From Mucilaginibacter kameinonensis (GTDB lineage Bacteria; Bacteroidota; Bacteroidia; Sphingobacteriales; Sphingobacteriaceae), in NCBI RefSeq assembly GCF_003675385.1, contig NZ_RCWZ01000003.1:496001-560000 (forward strand): a stretch of 64,000 nucleotides of DNA, read 5' to 3'. Below the pieces are notes generated by a model. It worked only from the letters and a program-made list of their open reading frames with translations, had not been told where the DNA came from and searched no databases. Each line of letters starts with the position of its first letter. Position 1 is the stretch's first letter. A program made the position numbers and the translations under genes. Of the stretch, positions 25,247 to 33,609 are shown piece by piece.

Positions 25247-25606
25247 ATGATGGAAAAATTATCGCAACAAGAGGAAGAAGCAATGCAGGCAGTGTGGCAA
25301 TCGGGCCCTGGATTTATCAAGGATTTTTTAGATCAACTGGCCGAACCTAAGCCCCCCTACACTACCCTCGCTTCAACCGTAAAAAACCTGGAACGCAAAG
25401 GATTTTTAAAAAGCGAAAAAAAGGGCAACTCTTTTCGGTACTTCCCCCTGATACAGGAAGAGGAATATAAAAAACGCTTTATGAGCGGCTTTGTAAGCAA
25501 TTACTTCCAAAACTCTTATAAAGACCTGGTTACGTTTTTCGCCAACGAAAAAAAGATCAGCGCTACCGACCTGAAAGAGATCATTAAACTCATTGAAAAA
25601 CAATAA
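25247..25606 (+). CDS. blaI: BlaI/MecI-family transcriptional repressor
   Basis: 119 residues (a second ATG three bases later is equally possible). Winged-helix DNA-binding domain: the AMQAVWQSGPGFIKDFLDQL and YTTLASTVKNLERKGFLKS segments are the BlaI/MecI signature, followed by a C-terminal dimerisation helix. Such repressors are inactivated by proteolysis triggered by the membrane M56 sensor, encoded 11 bases downstream. Two tandem dyads upstream are probably its own operator. The controlled stress here is unknown; no beta-lactamase gene is nearby. Confidence 0.9.
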   Translation: MMEKLSQQEEEAMQAVWQSGPGFIKDFLDQLAEPKPPYTTLASTVKNLERKGFLKSEKKGNSFRYFPLIQEEEYKKRFMSGFVSNYFQNSYKDLVTFFANEKKISATDLKEIIKLIEKQ

Positions 25607-25617
25607 ACCTTACAACC

Positions 25618-27486
25618 ATGCCGGCAACATTTGTTTTTTTATTAAAAGTGAACATAGCCCTGCTATTGTTTTGTGCGGGCTATTACCTGGTGCTAAGGCC
25701 CCTCACCTTTTATACGCTTAACCGTATTTATTTGCTTGCGGCCATCCTGTTTGCAAGTATTTACCCGCAAATCAACTTTTCGGCCTTTGTGCAGCGGCAC
25801 GAAGAATTGGCCAAACCGATTGAGCAGATAGCCATCAACTGGCAGTCGCCGGCCCAACTGGTAAACCAACCGGTGCAAACATTTGATTACTGGTATTGGT
25901 TGAGCGTAATTTTCTGGGCGGGCGCAGGCTTGCTCTTCATCCGCCTGGCCCTGCAGCTGCTATCCTTATTACGATTGTATAAAAATTCCAAACCTCAATA
26001 CATAGGCGAACATTTGGTTAGGGTGATGGACAAAGACGCGGCGCCATTTTCTTTTTGGCGGAGCATTTATGTAAACCCTGCTAAACATGAACCCGCCGAC
26101 CTGAAATCGATCCTGCTGCATGAGCAGGTGCACGTAAACCAGTGGCATACTGCTGATATTTTGCTGGCAGAGCTTAGCAGTATCTTCTACTGGTTTAACC
26201 CGGGCATCTGGCTTATAAAAAGGGCTGTACGCGAAAACATTGAATTTATTACCGATCACAAGATCCTGAAAAATGGGATCGACAGTAAAGCGTACCAGTA
26301 CAGTTTGGTGAATGTAAGTTTCAATAACAGCCAACCCAGCATTGTAAACCATTTCAATATTTCAACCATAAAAAAACGGATAATCATGATGAACGCGAAG
26401 AGATCGTCGAAACTTAACCTCACCCGCTACGCTTTTGTAGTGCCGGCCGTTATGGCCTTGTTACTGGTATTCAGCATTTCAAAAGCTGATTTTGCCAAAC
26501 CTGTGAGGATCACCCTTGCCAACGCGGTACAGCCCCTGGCCAGGATCATTAACATCAACGCTGATGAGGTTGTTAACACTGATATTAAACCCGCCAAAGC
26601 TTCCAAACCTGCGTCAAAAACAAAAACTCCGAAAGCTGCGGCCGCTCCTACGCCGGCAGCGCTGCCTAAACTTGCGCTAAGCCCGTCGACCGCAGTAGCG
26701 CCGTTGGCTATTCAGTCAGACACCAACAAAAGGATAAAAATAGCTGTAGATGCGGTTAGAAAAGACTCGTTGATATTTGTGGTAAACGGTGCAGTATCAA
26801 CCGGCAAAAACCTCGACCCAACAAAAATCGACAACGTGTATATACTTACTGGTGATAGGGCCCGGAAATTTGCAAAAATTGAGGATGACAAACCTGTTAA
26901 AGTGGCCTATGTAATCACCAAGGACGCGCCCAATAAAGAAGAACTCGAAAAAGAAGTAGCAAAAACCAGGGTGATTAGCAAAATTGTTACTACCAATGTA
27001 AGCGGCGATGCAGTTATAGCCGACGACAATGTTAATGCTGTGACCATTGTTCCGGATGATAAAAAAGTTGATGTAAAAAATCTTAAAAATGTGGTAATAG
27101 TAAAAGGTATCTCCAGTTCGGCAAATGCGAGCAGCATTAGTACTGTAACCGTAAATGGGGTAAAAGCAAAACCTTCTACATTATCGTACAGTGTAAGGTC
27201 TGGCGATGCTGCTATGGTGGCCAGTGGCGGAGATGTGGTTGTTACCGGGTATGGCAAAAAAGCAAACATCAAGGCACTAAATGTAAACGGGATGAGCATT
27301 GTTACCAATGGCGATAAAGATCCACTAATATTGATAGACGGCAAAACCAGCACCATGGAGGCATTTAAAAAGCTCGACCCGAATAAAGTGGAAAGTATTT
27401 CTATACTTAAAAGTGATGATACCGCAAAAAAGTACGGCGATAAAGCCAAAGACGGTGTCGTAATAATCACTACCCACAAAAAGTAA
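25618..27486 (+). CDS. BlaR1-type M56 metallopeptidase sensor with a TonB-plug-like C-terminal tail
   Basis: 622 residues. Roughly four membrane helices in the first ~290 residues, with the zinc-protease motif HExxH as His168-Glu169-x-x-His172 (LLHEQVHVNQWH) and a Glu in LAELSSIF as the likely third ligand. After a Lys/Ala/Pro-rich linker (about 320-370), the periplasmic part ends in a SusC/TonB-plug-like strand pair (PLILIDGKTS, DPNKVESISILKSDD, KAKDGVVIITT). It should sense a signal in the periplasm and trigger cleavage of the BlaI-like repressor. This plug-like tail is a Bacteroidota trait of M56 proteins. Confidence 0.88.
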   Translation: MPATFVFLLKVNIALLLFCAGYYLVLRPLTFYTLNRIYLLAAILFASIYPQINFSAFVQRHEELAKPIEQIAINWQSPAQLVNQPVQTFDYWYWLSVIFWAGAGLLFIRLALQLLSLLRLYKNSKPQYIGEHLVRVMDKDAAPFSFWRSIYVNPAKHEPADLKSILLHEQVHVNQWHTADILLAELSSIFYWFNPGIWLIKRAVRENIEFITDHKILKNGIDSKAYQYSLVNVSFNNSQPSIVNHFNISTIKKRIIMMNAKRSSKLNLTRYAFVVPAVMALLLVFSISKADFAKPVRITLANAVQPLARIININADEVVNTDIKPAKASKPASKTKTPKAAAAPTPAALPKLALSPSTAVAPLAIQSDTNKRIKIAVDAVRKDSLIFVVNGAVSTGKNLDPTKIDNVYILTGDRARKFAKIEDDKPVKVAYVITKDAPNKEELEKEVAKTRVISKIVTTNVSGDAVIADDNVNAVTIVPDDKKVDVKNLKNVVIVKGISSSANASSISTVTVNGVKAKPSTLSYSVRSGDAAMVASGGDVVVTGYGKKANIKALNVNGMSIVTNGDKDPLILIDGKTSTMEAFKKLDPNKVESISILKSDDTAKKYGDKAKDGVVIITTHKK

Positions 27487-27582
27487 ATGGTTGATTTGAG
27501 CCTGGGTTATTCGGAGATCAGTTTATAGTTAATCGTTCTTTATACCGCTCTATAATCAACCCGGTAAACATACTCAACCAGC

Positions 27583-28668
27583 TTAACTGGCCTCGGCCAG
27601 TTTTTCCGTTTCCAGCAGGTTGAGCAATGCTTTCTCTGCGATATTAAGTTCGGCAGCTTTTACATCTTCGCGTTCATCAAGCTGGCTGATATATTTAAAA
27701 ATGGTTCCCTCCTCATAACTTTTAATAACCGATGGGTGCACGTAGTACTTTTTACAAACAGTACGAGTGTTCCCAAGGTTTATAGCCACCTCGTCCAGCA
27801 CACTCACTATTTTCTTTTTGCACTCAGTTACGCTATCAAACTCGCCTGCTTCCTTAAAGGCATATAATGCGCTCACACTGCCCGCCCAGGTACGGAAATC
27901 TTTTGCTGTAAAATCTTCGCCGGTTATTTCATGCAGGTAACTATTAATATCACCGGAGCCAACACTACACCGGGTACCATCTTCATTATAGTATTGAAAA
28001 AGCTCTTTTCCGGGGATATCTCGGCATTGTTTTACCAAACGGGCCAGCTTACGGCTTTGCAAGGATACTTTGTGGAATACTCCTTTTTTACCTTTAAACT
28101 CAAACCGCAGGTTAGAGCCTTCAACTTTTACATGCCTGTTTTGCAGGGTTGTTAAACCAAATGATCCGTAAAGTTTTTTGTACGACTCATTCCCTACCCT
28201 GATACTGGTTAATTCCATCAATCTAACCACTAATGCCACTACCTTTTCATGACCGAGGTTATGCCTTGCCAGGTCTTTATCTACCTGCTCCCTGATTGCA
28301 GGCAAATGAGCCGCGAAAGTTTGCATTCGGTGATATTTGGATTGATTACGGATCTGGTTCCAGTGCGCATGATAACGGTATTGTTTACGCCCTGCCACAT
28401 CGGTACCCGTAAATTGCAAGTGACCGTTTTCATATGGTGAAATCCAGACATGGGTATAAGCCGGGGGAATCACCAGTTTATTGAACCTTGTTATCAGCTC
28501 CTTATCTTTTACAAGAGCACCATCCGCATCATAATAGCTCCAGCCTTTGCCTGATTTTTTGCGGGTATAACCCGGCGATGAATCAGATACATAACGCAGG
28601 CCAACTGCCTTTGCCGTGATCTTAGGATCGCGGCCAATTTTTTCGAGCTTTTTGATGAGACGGTTCAT
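27583..28668 (-). CDS. DNA topoisomerase IB (poxvirus/bacterial type)
   Basis: 361 residues, relaxing supercoiled DNA through a 3'-phosphotyrosine intermediate. N-terminal beta domain with SKYHRMQTFAAHLPAIR; catalytic domain with VVRLMELTSIRVGNE (active Arg), RKLARLV, DFRTWAGSV and the LGNTRTVCKKYYVHPSVI motif carrying the nucleophile Tyr309. All catalytic-type residues are present. Such short type IB enzymes are common in Bacteroidota, and the gene stands alone. Confidence 0.93.
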   Translation of the reverse strand: MNRLIKKLEKIGRDPKITAKAVGLRYVSDSSPGYTRKKSGKGWSYYDADGALVKDKELITRFNKLVIPPAYTHVWISPYENGHLQFTGTDVAGRKQYRYHAHWNQIRNQSKYHRMQTFAAHLPAIREQVDKDLARHNLGHEKVVALVVRLMELTSIRVGNESYKKLYGSFGLTTLQNRHVKVEGSNLRFEFKGKKGVFHKVSLQSRKLARLVKQCRDIPGKELFQYYNEDGTRCSVGSGDINSYLHEITGEDFTAKDFRTWAGSVSALYAFKEAGEFDSVTECKKKIVSVLDEVAINLGNTRTVCKKYYVHPSVIKSYEEGTIFKYISQLDEREDVKAAELNIAEKALLNLLETEKLAEAS

Positions 28669-28976
28669 GTAGGGATAACATGCCGAGTGGGGATTAAGTT
28701 TTAATTATAGATTTGTCTTATGGAGATATTTCCTGCAAGTTAAAGCGTAATAATACCGACCAAAAACTAAATGTTTTGTAACCCCTCTGCGTAACCCCTA
28801 TTTTTTTTTAAAAAATTGACTATCAATCATATAAATTAAAATATTCAAAATTATGTTAACCCTGTTAACCCTGTCGTTACTGCCAGAACCCGGACTTATC
28901 ACAATCCGCGTGATTTGATAAATATTGTTTGATTGGAAGACAAGCGGCCAAGTGGTGCGTTGATAGCAACCTGCGA

Positions 28977-29113
28977 GTTCAAGCGTCCGCGCTTGAACTA
29001 TCCAAAATATAAGCGTCCATGCTTATAACCGATACGGCAAGGATCGGCCCTTAACAAAACACCCGGAAGCGTGGACGCTCCCGGGTGTTTGTATTCAAGC
29101 GTGGACGCTTGAA
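28977..29113. repeat. cluster of four AAGCGTCC/GGACGCTT hairpins
   Basis: Four palindromic elements within about 140 bases share an AAGCG(T)...ACGCTT core: 28977-28998 (9-base arms), 29008-29027 (7-base arms), 29057-29090 (terminator-like) and 29094-29113 (9-base arms around GG). They lie between the topoisomerase gene and the end of the GH92 gene. The remainder of the 28669-29136 gap shows nothing else. Confidence 0.75.
29057..29090 (-). terminator. terminator after the GH92-GH29-GH20-GH2 operon
   Basis: AAACACCCGG (29057-29066) pairs with CCGGGTGTTT (29081-29090), with an inner AGCGT/ACGCT stem and a GG loop. It is positioned 47 bases after the GH92 stop codon on the leftward strand; the flanking T-run is short, so efficiency is uncertain. 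Confidence 0.6.
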
Positions 29114-29136
29114 CATGCTGTATAAATATCGAATAA

Positions 29137-31413
29137 TTACTTCAACACCGAAACTGCTTTATTAGCTTCACCAACACCCCAAACCGTACCCGGCTTATCA
29201 CCCATGGTAATCACCAGTTCGCCGCCTTGCATAACATCAGTATGTTTGATGTAAGTTTTGGTGTAGTCAGTGCCATTTAATGTCATAGCCTGGATGTATT
29301 TATTTTTAGGGCCATTGTTTTTAACCACCACGTGAAATTTCTTATTTCCCTGTAATTTCAATGTAGCTTCATTTACTACCGGACTGCCAAATACATACAA
29401 ACCATTGGCCGGGTTAACCGGGTAAAAGCCAACTGCCGATAACACATACCAGGCCGACATCTGGCCGACATCCTCGTTCCCAATAATACCGTCTGGTTTA
29501 TCTGTATAAAAATCATCAAGGATAAACCTCACCTTCTCGGCTGTTTTCCATGGTTTGCCTGAATATGCGTAGTAGTAGCTCATTGGGTGACTTGGTTCGT
29601 TACCGTGTGCATACTGACCAATCAAACCTGAAACATCCGGCGATTTAAATTTACCCATATCGCCCTGAGCGATAAACAGCGAATCAAGCTTGGTATTGAA
29701 CTTATCAACGCCGCCCAGCATATCAATCAAACCTTCCACATCCTGCGGAACAAGGAAAGTGTACTGCCAGCCATTACCCTCGGTAAAGTCGCCGGTTTCG
29801 TGGATAGAAATGAATGGACTATAAGGTGTACGCCATGCATCTTGCGATAAACGGCCACGCATGAAACCAGCTTTGGCATCATAGTAGTTTTTGTAGTAGG
29901 CGCCACGTTTGCTGAAATAAGTATAGTCTTCAGTTTTGCCTAATTTTTTGGCTACCTGTGCAAGGCTCCAATCGTCAATAGCATATTCAAGCCCCATCGA
30001 AACCGATTCGCGACTGCTATCTGCCGGGATATAGCCATATTTTTTCACGTATTTGATACCACGATCATCGCCCATAGCGGTGGTTTTCATAGCTTCGTAA
30101 GCTAAGTTAGCGTCAAAGCCTTTGTAGCCTTTCAATAACGCGTCGGCAACCACCGGTACGGCACTATAACCCACCATACAGTTGGTTTCGTTGGCCATCA
30201 AATGCCAAACAGGCAAGCTGCCCTGTTGCTGATAAATAGCCAGCATAGAGTTAATCATATCATTCACATGCTCCGGGTGGATGATGGTTGACAGCGGGTT
30301 ATTTGAACGATAAGTATCCCATAACGAAAACGTGGTTACGTTATTGAAACCTTCGTTTTTGTGTACTTTTTTATCAGTTCCCCAGTATTCGCCGTTTACA
30401 TCATTAAAAATAGACGGCGCAATCATAGTATGATAAAAAGCAGTATAAAACTTCTTCATCTGTGATAATGAATCAGCCTTAATGGTAATCTTTTCTAACT
30501 GTTTATTCCAGGCAGCATCCGCGTCGGTAACAACTTTATTGAAATCCCAGCCTGGTATCTCGGCTTTGATGTTCAGCATAGCATTCTCGGCGCTTACCGG
30601 CGAGATACCCACTTTGGCATAAACAACCTCGCCTTTGGTGGTAGCAAAGCTGATAACACCTTTAACTTTCACACCTTTAAGTTCGGTACCTTTTACGTTA
30701 GCAGTGCTGTCATAAACCGCGAATGTTTTGATAGGCTTAGAGAAAACCGCCGTAAAATAAATACGCTGATCATTTGCCCAACCTTTTGAAAAACGATACC
30801 CGCAAATGGTATTCTTATCAACCTGTTTAATGAAGGTTTCCATTGGCCTGTCCCAGCCAATACCTTCCTGCAGATCGATCAGGATATGTGCATCCTTTGA
30901 TGCCGGGAAGGTGTATTTGTGCATCCCAACGCGGGTGCTGGCGGTAAGCTCGACACCGATATCATATTTTTTAAGCTTTACTTTGTAGTAGCCAGGTTTT
31001 ACAACCTCATCCTTATGGCTAAACAACGATACATAACCGCTTTTTAAATTTTTATTGCTGCCTTTATAAACGTTGATAGCGCCTATTGTAGGCATGAAAG
31101 ATATATCGCCCAGGTCGCCAATACCCGTACCGCTTAAGTGCGTATGCTGGAAGCCAATGATGGTAGAATCGGAAATATGGTAGCCAGAGCACCAGTCCCA
31201 GCCCTCAGAAATATTGGTTGGGCCTAACTGCACTGCACCAAAAGGAACGCTTGCACCCACAAAAACGTGCCCATGAAAACCGGTACCAATGTACAGATCC
31301 ACATATTGCGTTAAACCGCCGGCCTTTTTCATAGGCTGCGATTGATGCCTTTGTGCATGGGAACTTAAATTAACCATGGCCAGCAAGCCGGCCAAAACGA
31401 GTTGTTTTTTCAT
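29137..31413 (-). CDS. GH92 exo-alpha-mannosidase
   Basis: 758 residues with a signal peptide (MKKQLVLAGLLAMVNLSSHA). Calcium-dependent GH92 enzymes remove terminal alpha-1,2/1,3/1,4/1,6-mannose from N-glycans. Family landmarks: GASVPFGAVQLGP near the N-terminus, GFQHTHLSGTG, then in the (alpha/alpha)6 barrel FTEGNGWQYTFLVPQD (general acid Glu), HGNEPSHPM and IIGNEDVGQMSAW (base region). Linkage cannot be read. It is the last gene of the leftward GH operon, 69 bases after the GH29 gene. No lipobox, so periplasmic rather than surface-anchored. Confidence 0.9.
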   Translation of the reverse strand: MKKQLVLAGLLAMVNLSSHAQRHQSQPMKKAGGLTQYVDLYIGTGFHGHVFVGASVPFGAVQLGPTNISEGWDWCSGYHISDSTIIGFQHTHLSGTGIGDLGDISFMPTIGAINVYKGSNKNLKSGYVSLFSHKDEVVKPGYYKVKLKKYDIGVELTASTRVGMHKYTFPASKDAHILIDLQEGIGWDRPMETFIKQVDKNTICGYRFSKGWANDQRIYFTAVFSKPIKTFAVYDSTANVKGTELKGVKVKGVISFATTKGEVVYAKVGISPVSAENAMLNIKAEIPGWDFNKVVTDADAAWNKQLEKITIKADSLSQMKKFYTAFYHTMIAPSIFNDVNGEYWGTDKKVHKNEGFNNVTTFSLWDTYRSNNPLSTIIHPEHVNDMINSMLAIYQQQGSLPVWHLMANETNCMVGYSAVPVVADALLKGYKGFDANLAYEAMKTTAMGDDRGIKYVKKYGYIPADSSRESVSMGLEYAIDDWSLAQVAKKLGKTEDYTYFSKRGAYYKNYYDAKAGFMRGRLSQDAWRTPYSPFISIHETGDFTEGNGWQYTFLVPQDVEGLIDMLGGVDKFNTKLDSLFIAQGDMGKFKSPDVSGLIGQYAHGNEPSHPMSYYYAYSGKPWKTAEKVRFILDDFYTDKPDGIIGNEDVGQMSAWYVLSAVGFYPVNPANGLYVFGSPVVNEATLKLQGNKKFHVVVKNNGPKNKYIQAMTLNGTDYTKTYIKHTDVMQGGELVITMGDKPGTVWGVGEANKAVSVLK

Positions 31414-31482
31414 TCTTTATTTTAGATGATGGTATTGAGGTTTATATTGCCTGCAAAGTAAACCTCAATACTTAATAGATTA

Positions 31483-33600
31483 TTAATAAACGCTTAATTC
31501 AGCTACGGCTATGCCATTACCTGCAATTACATGCGCGGCTTCAAATTTAAAATATCTCGCCGTCACTTCCTGCTTCAATACTACAGGCTGCTCAATCGGG
31601 TTCGATTTGATATTTGAAAATTCGCCCGAAGCCACCTTTTCCCAGGTTTTGCCATCATTGCTGATGTAGAAAACGTAACTGTCAACAATGCCGGTCGCCT
31701 GTTTATCCTGCCTTGGCAAATAGCCAAATGCCTTTATCTTTTGCTCCTTACCCAAATCAACGCTGATTTGCTGCGGGAATTGCGCATCTTCTTTTTTCAG
31801 GGTAGCGTAAAGGCTGCGTGTATTTTCATCAAAAGCGTTTTCTGCTTTGCTCCACTCGTCACCGGCAGCAGTGGCATCCAACACCTTCCAATCGCCTTTG
31901 GCGTAGCCGAATGATACATAAGTACTCTCGCTTTGCTGATCTTTACCTTCAAAACTGCGAGCCTTTACAGTACCACCTTCATTAAGCGTAAAAGGCTTGC
32001 TATAAACCGGCGAACTTGACGTTGGCTCATGCCCATCAAGCGTATAGCGAATAGTGCTCACCGGAGCTTCGGTGGTGATGCTTATTTCGCCTTTTTTATT
32101 ACGCGATATTTTTGGCGCGGTTAAGTGAACAGGTTCTTTGTAAATTCCGAAATCGCTCAAGGCAATTGCTACCGGCGATGCGGTAACGCGCAGCCTCAAC
32201 TTGCTTGCTGTTATGTTTTGAGTTAAACGGATCAGCCTGTTACCACCAATGCTGGTAGCCTCTCCTATCTGCTCCCATTTACCATTCAGATACGCATCTA
32301 CAGCAACTGCCTCAATACGCTGACCAAGCTTGATATTCTCGCGCAAGCGGATTACATTAAATGTTTTTGGCGAATGCAGATCGATGGTTAAGGTTGGTGT
32401 GGTTACTTTATCGTCAGTAGCCCAATAGCTGTACCTGTTATCATCCAACAAAAACTGCGGACCAAACTTAGCTTTGTTGCCTCCACGCACGTTGCTTGCA
32501 GTCAGTGTAGCTCCTTTTGCCAGGTTAACAGCGAAGGTTTGTTTAAGCAGGTTGCCGAACTCGGTTAATGATTTCACATCGACCTCGTTAATAATACCAC
32601 GCGGATCGGGAGATAAACCCAAATCAAGCGCCGCGCCACGGCCTACGCTTTTGTAATACAGATCAAGCAAGGTATAAGGCGATTTCACACCTTCATCCTG
32701 CGTTTTGTGATAAAACCATCCGGGACGTAATGACACGTCACATTCGGCAGGCATCCAGTACTTACCGTTGCGGGTGCCTTCCGTTCCTTCATAATCTTTC
32801 ACATAACCATTAGCCGGAACCTTACCTTCATCCGGCGCATGAGGTGTATAGGTAGCCCAGCAGGTTTCCCCTGCATGGCCTTCCTCATTACCTACCCAGC
32901 GCACGTCCGGGCCAACATCACCAAACAGCACCGCGTTTGGTTGCAGTTTGCGTGTAATGCCCCAGGTTGTATCCCAGCCGTAGTAAGTTGAGCGGTCAAT
33001 TTTTCGTACTTCACGCTTGCCTCCATAGTAGCCGTCACCACCATTGGCGCCGTCATGCCATGAAATAAACAACGGGCCATAGTTAGTATATAACTCTTTC
33101 AACTGCTCACGATAGATCTTTACATATTCCGGCGTACCATAATATGGATTGTTTCTGTCCCATGGCGAGCAGTATACCCCAAGCTTCATGCCCAGTTTAT
33201 CGCACGCTTCGCGATATTCTTTCAGCATATCGCCCTTGCCATTTTTATAGGGGCTTTTGGTGATATTATGTTCAGTAGTTTTAGTTGGCCAGATACAAAA
33301 ACCATCGTGATGTTTAGCCACAACCACCACCCCCTTAAAACCGCCGGCTTTTGCAGCAGCTACGATCTGCATAGCGCTAAACTGCGACGGGTTAAAAATC
33401 TTCGGATCCTCATCACCAAAACCCCATTCTTTGTTGGTATAAGTATCCACCCCATAATGGATAATGCAATACATTCCGGTTTCCTGCCAGTTGAGTTGTC
33501 CCTGCGTAGGCAATACACCATAAGGTTTCGGGGCCGTTTGACTAAAGCCATTTAAACCGGCTGTAAGTAACAACAAGGCAATGCCTGTAAACTTCTTCAT
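31483..33600 (-). CDS. GH29 alpha-L-fucosidase with C-terminal chitobiase-like and F5/8 type C (discoidin-like) domains
   Basis: 705 residues with a signal peptide. The GH29 catalytic domain (about 25-330) retains HYGVDTYTNKEWG, VVAKHHDGFCIWP and the nucleophile Asp183 in ISWHDGANGG. The GAxG after the aspartate resembles the GH29-B branch acting on alpha-1,3/1,4-fucose in branched (Lewis-type) settings. C-terminal parts: F5/8 type C-like carbohydrate-binding domains (about 360-480 and 590-705) and a chitobiase/FN3-type strand segment between (HEPTSSSPVYS). It sits 9 bases after the GH20 gene and is presumably co-transcribed with it. Periplasmic by signal. Confidence 0.88.
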   Translation of the reverse strand: MKKFTGIALLLLTAGLNGFSQTAPKPYGVLPTQGQLNWQETGMYCIIHYGVDTYTNKEWGFGDEDPKIFNPSQFSAMQIVAAAKAGGFKGVVVVAKHHDGFCIWPTKTTEHNITKSPYKNGKGDMLKEYREACDKLGMKLGVYCSPWDRNNPYYGTPEYVKIYREQLKELYTNYGPLFISWHDGANGGDGYYGGKREVRKIDRSTYYGWDTTWGITRKLQPNAVLFGDVGPDVRWVGNEEGHAGETCWATYTPHAPDEGKVPANGYVKDYEGTEGTRNGKYWMPAECDVSLRPGWFYHKTQDEGVKSPYTLLDLYYKSVGRGAALDLGLSPDPRGIINEVDVKSLTEFGNLLKQTFAVNLAKGATLTASNVRGGNKAKFGPQFLLDDNRYSYWATDDKVTTPTLTIDLHSPKTFNVIRLRENIKLGQRIEAVAVDAYLNGKWEQIGEATSIGGNRLIRLTQNITASKLRLRVTASPVAIALSDFGIYKEPVHLTAPKISRNKKGEISITTEAPVSTIRYTLDGHEPTSSSPVYSKPFTLNEGGTVKARSFEGKDQQSESTYVSFGYAKGDWKVLDATAAGDEWSKAENAFDENTRSLYATLKKEDAQFPQQISVDLGKEQKIKAFGYLPRQDKQATGIVDSYVFYISNDGKTWEKVASGEFSNIKSNPIEQPVVLKQEVTARYFKFEAAHVIAGNGIAVAELSVY

Positions 33601-33609
33601 AATTGGTTA

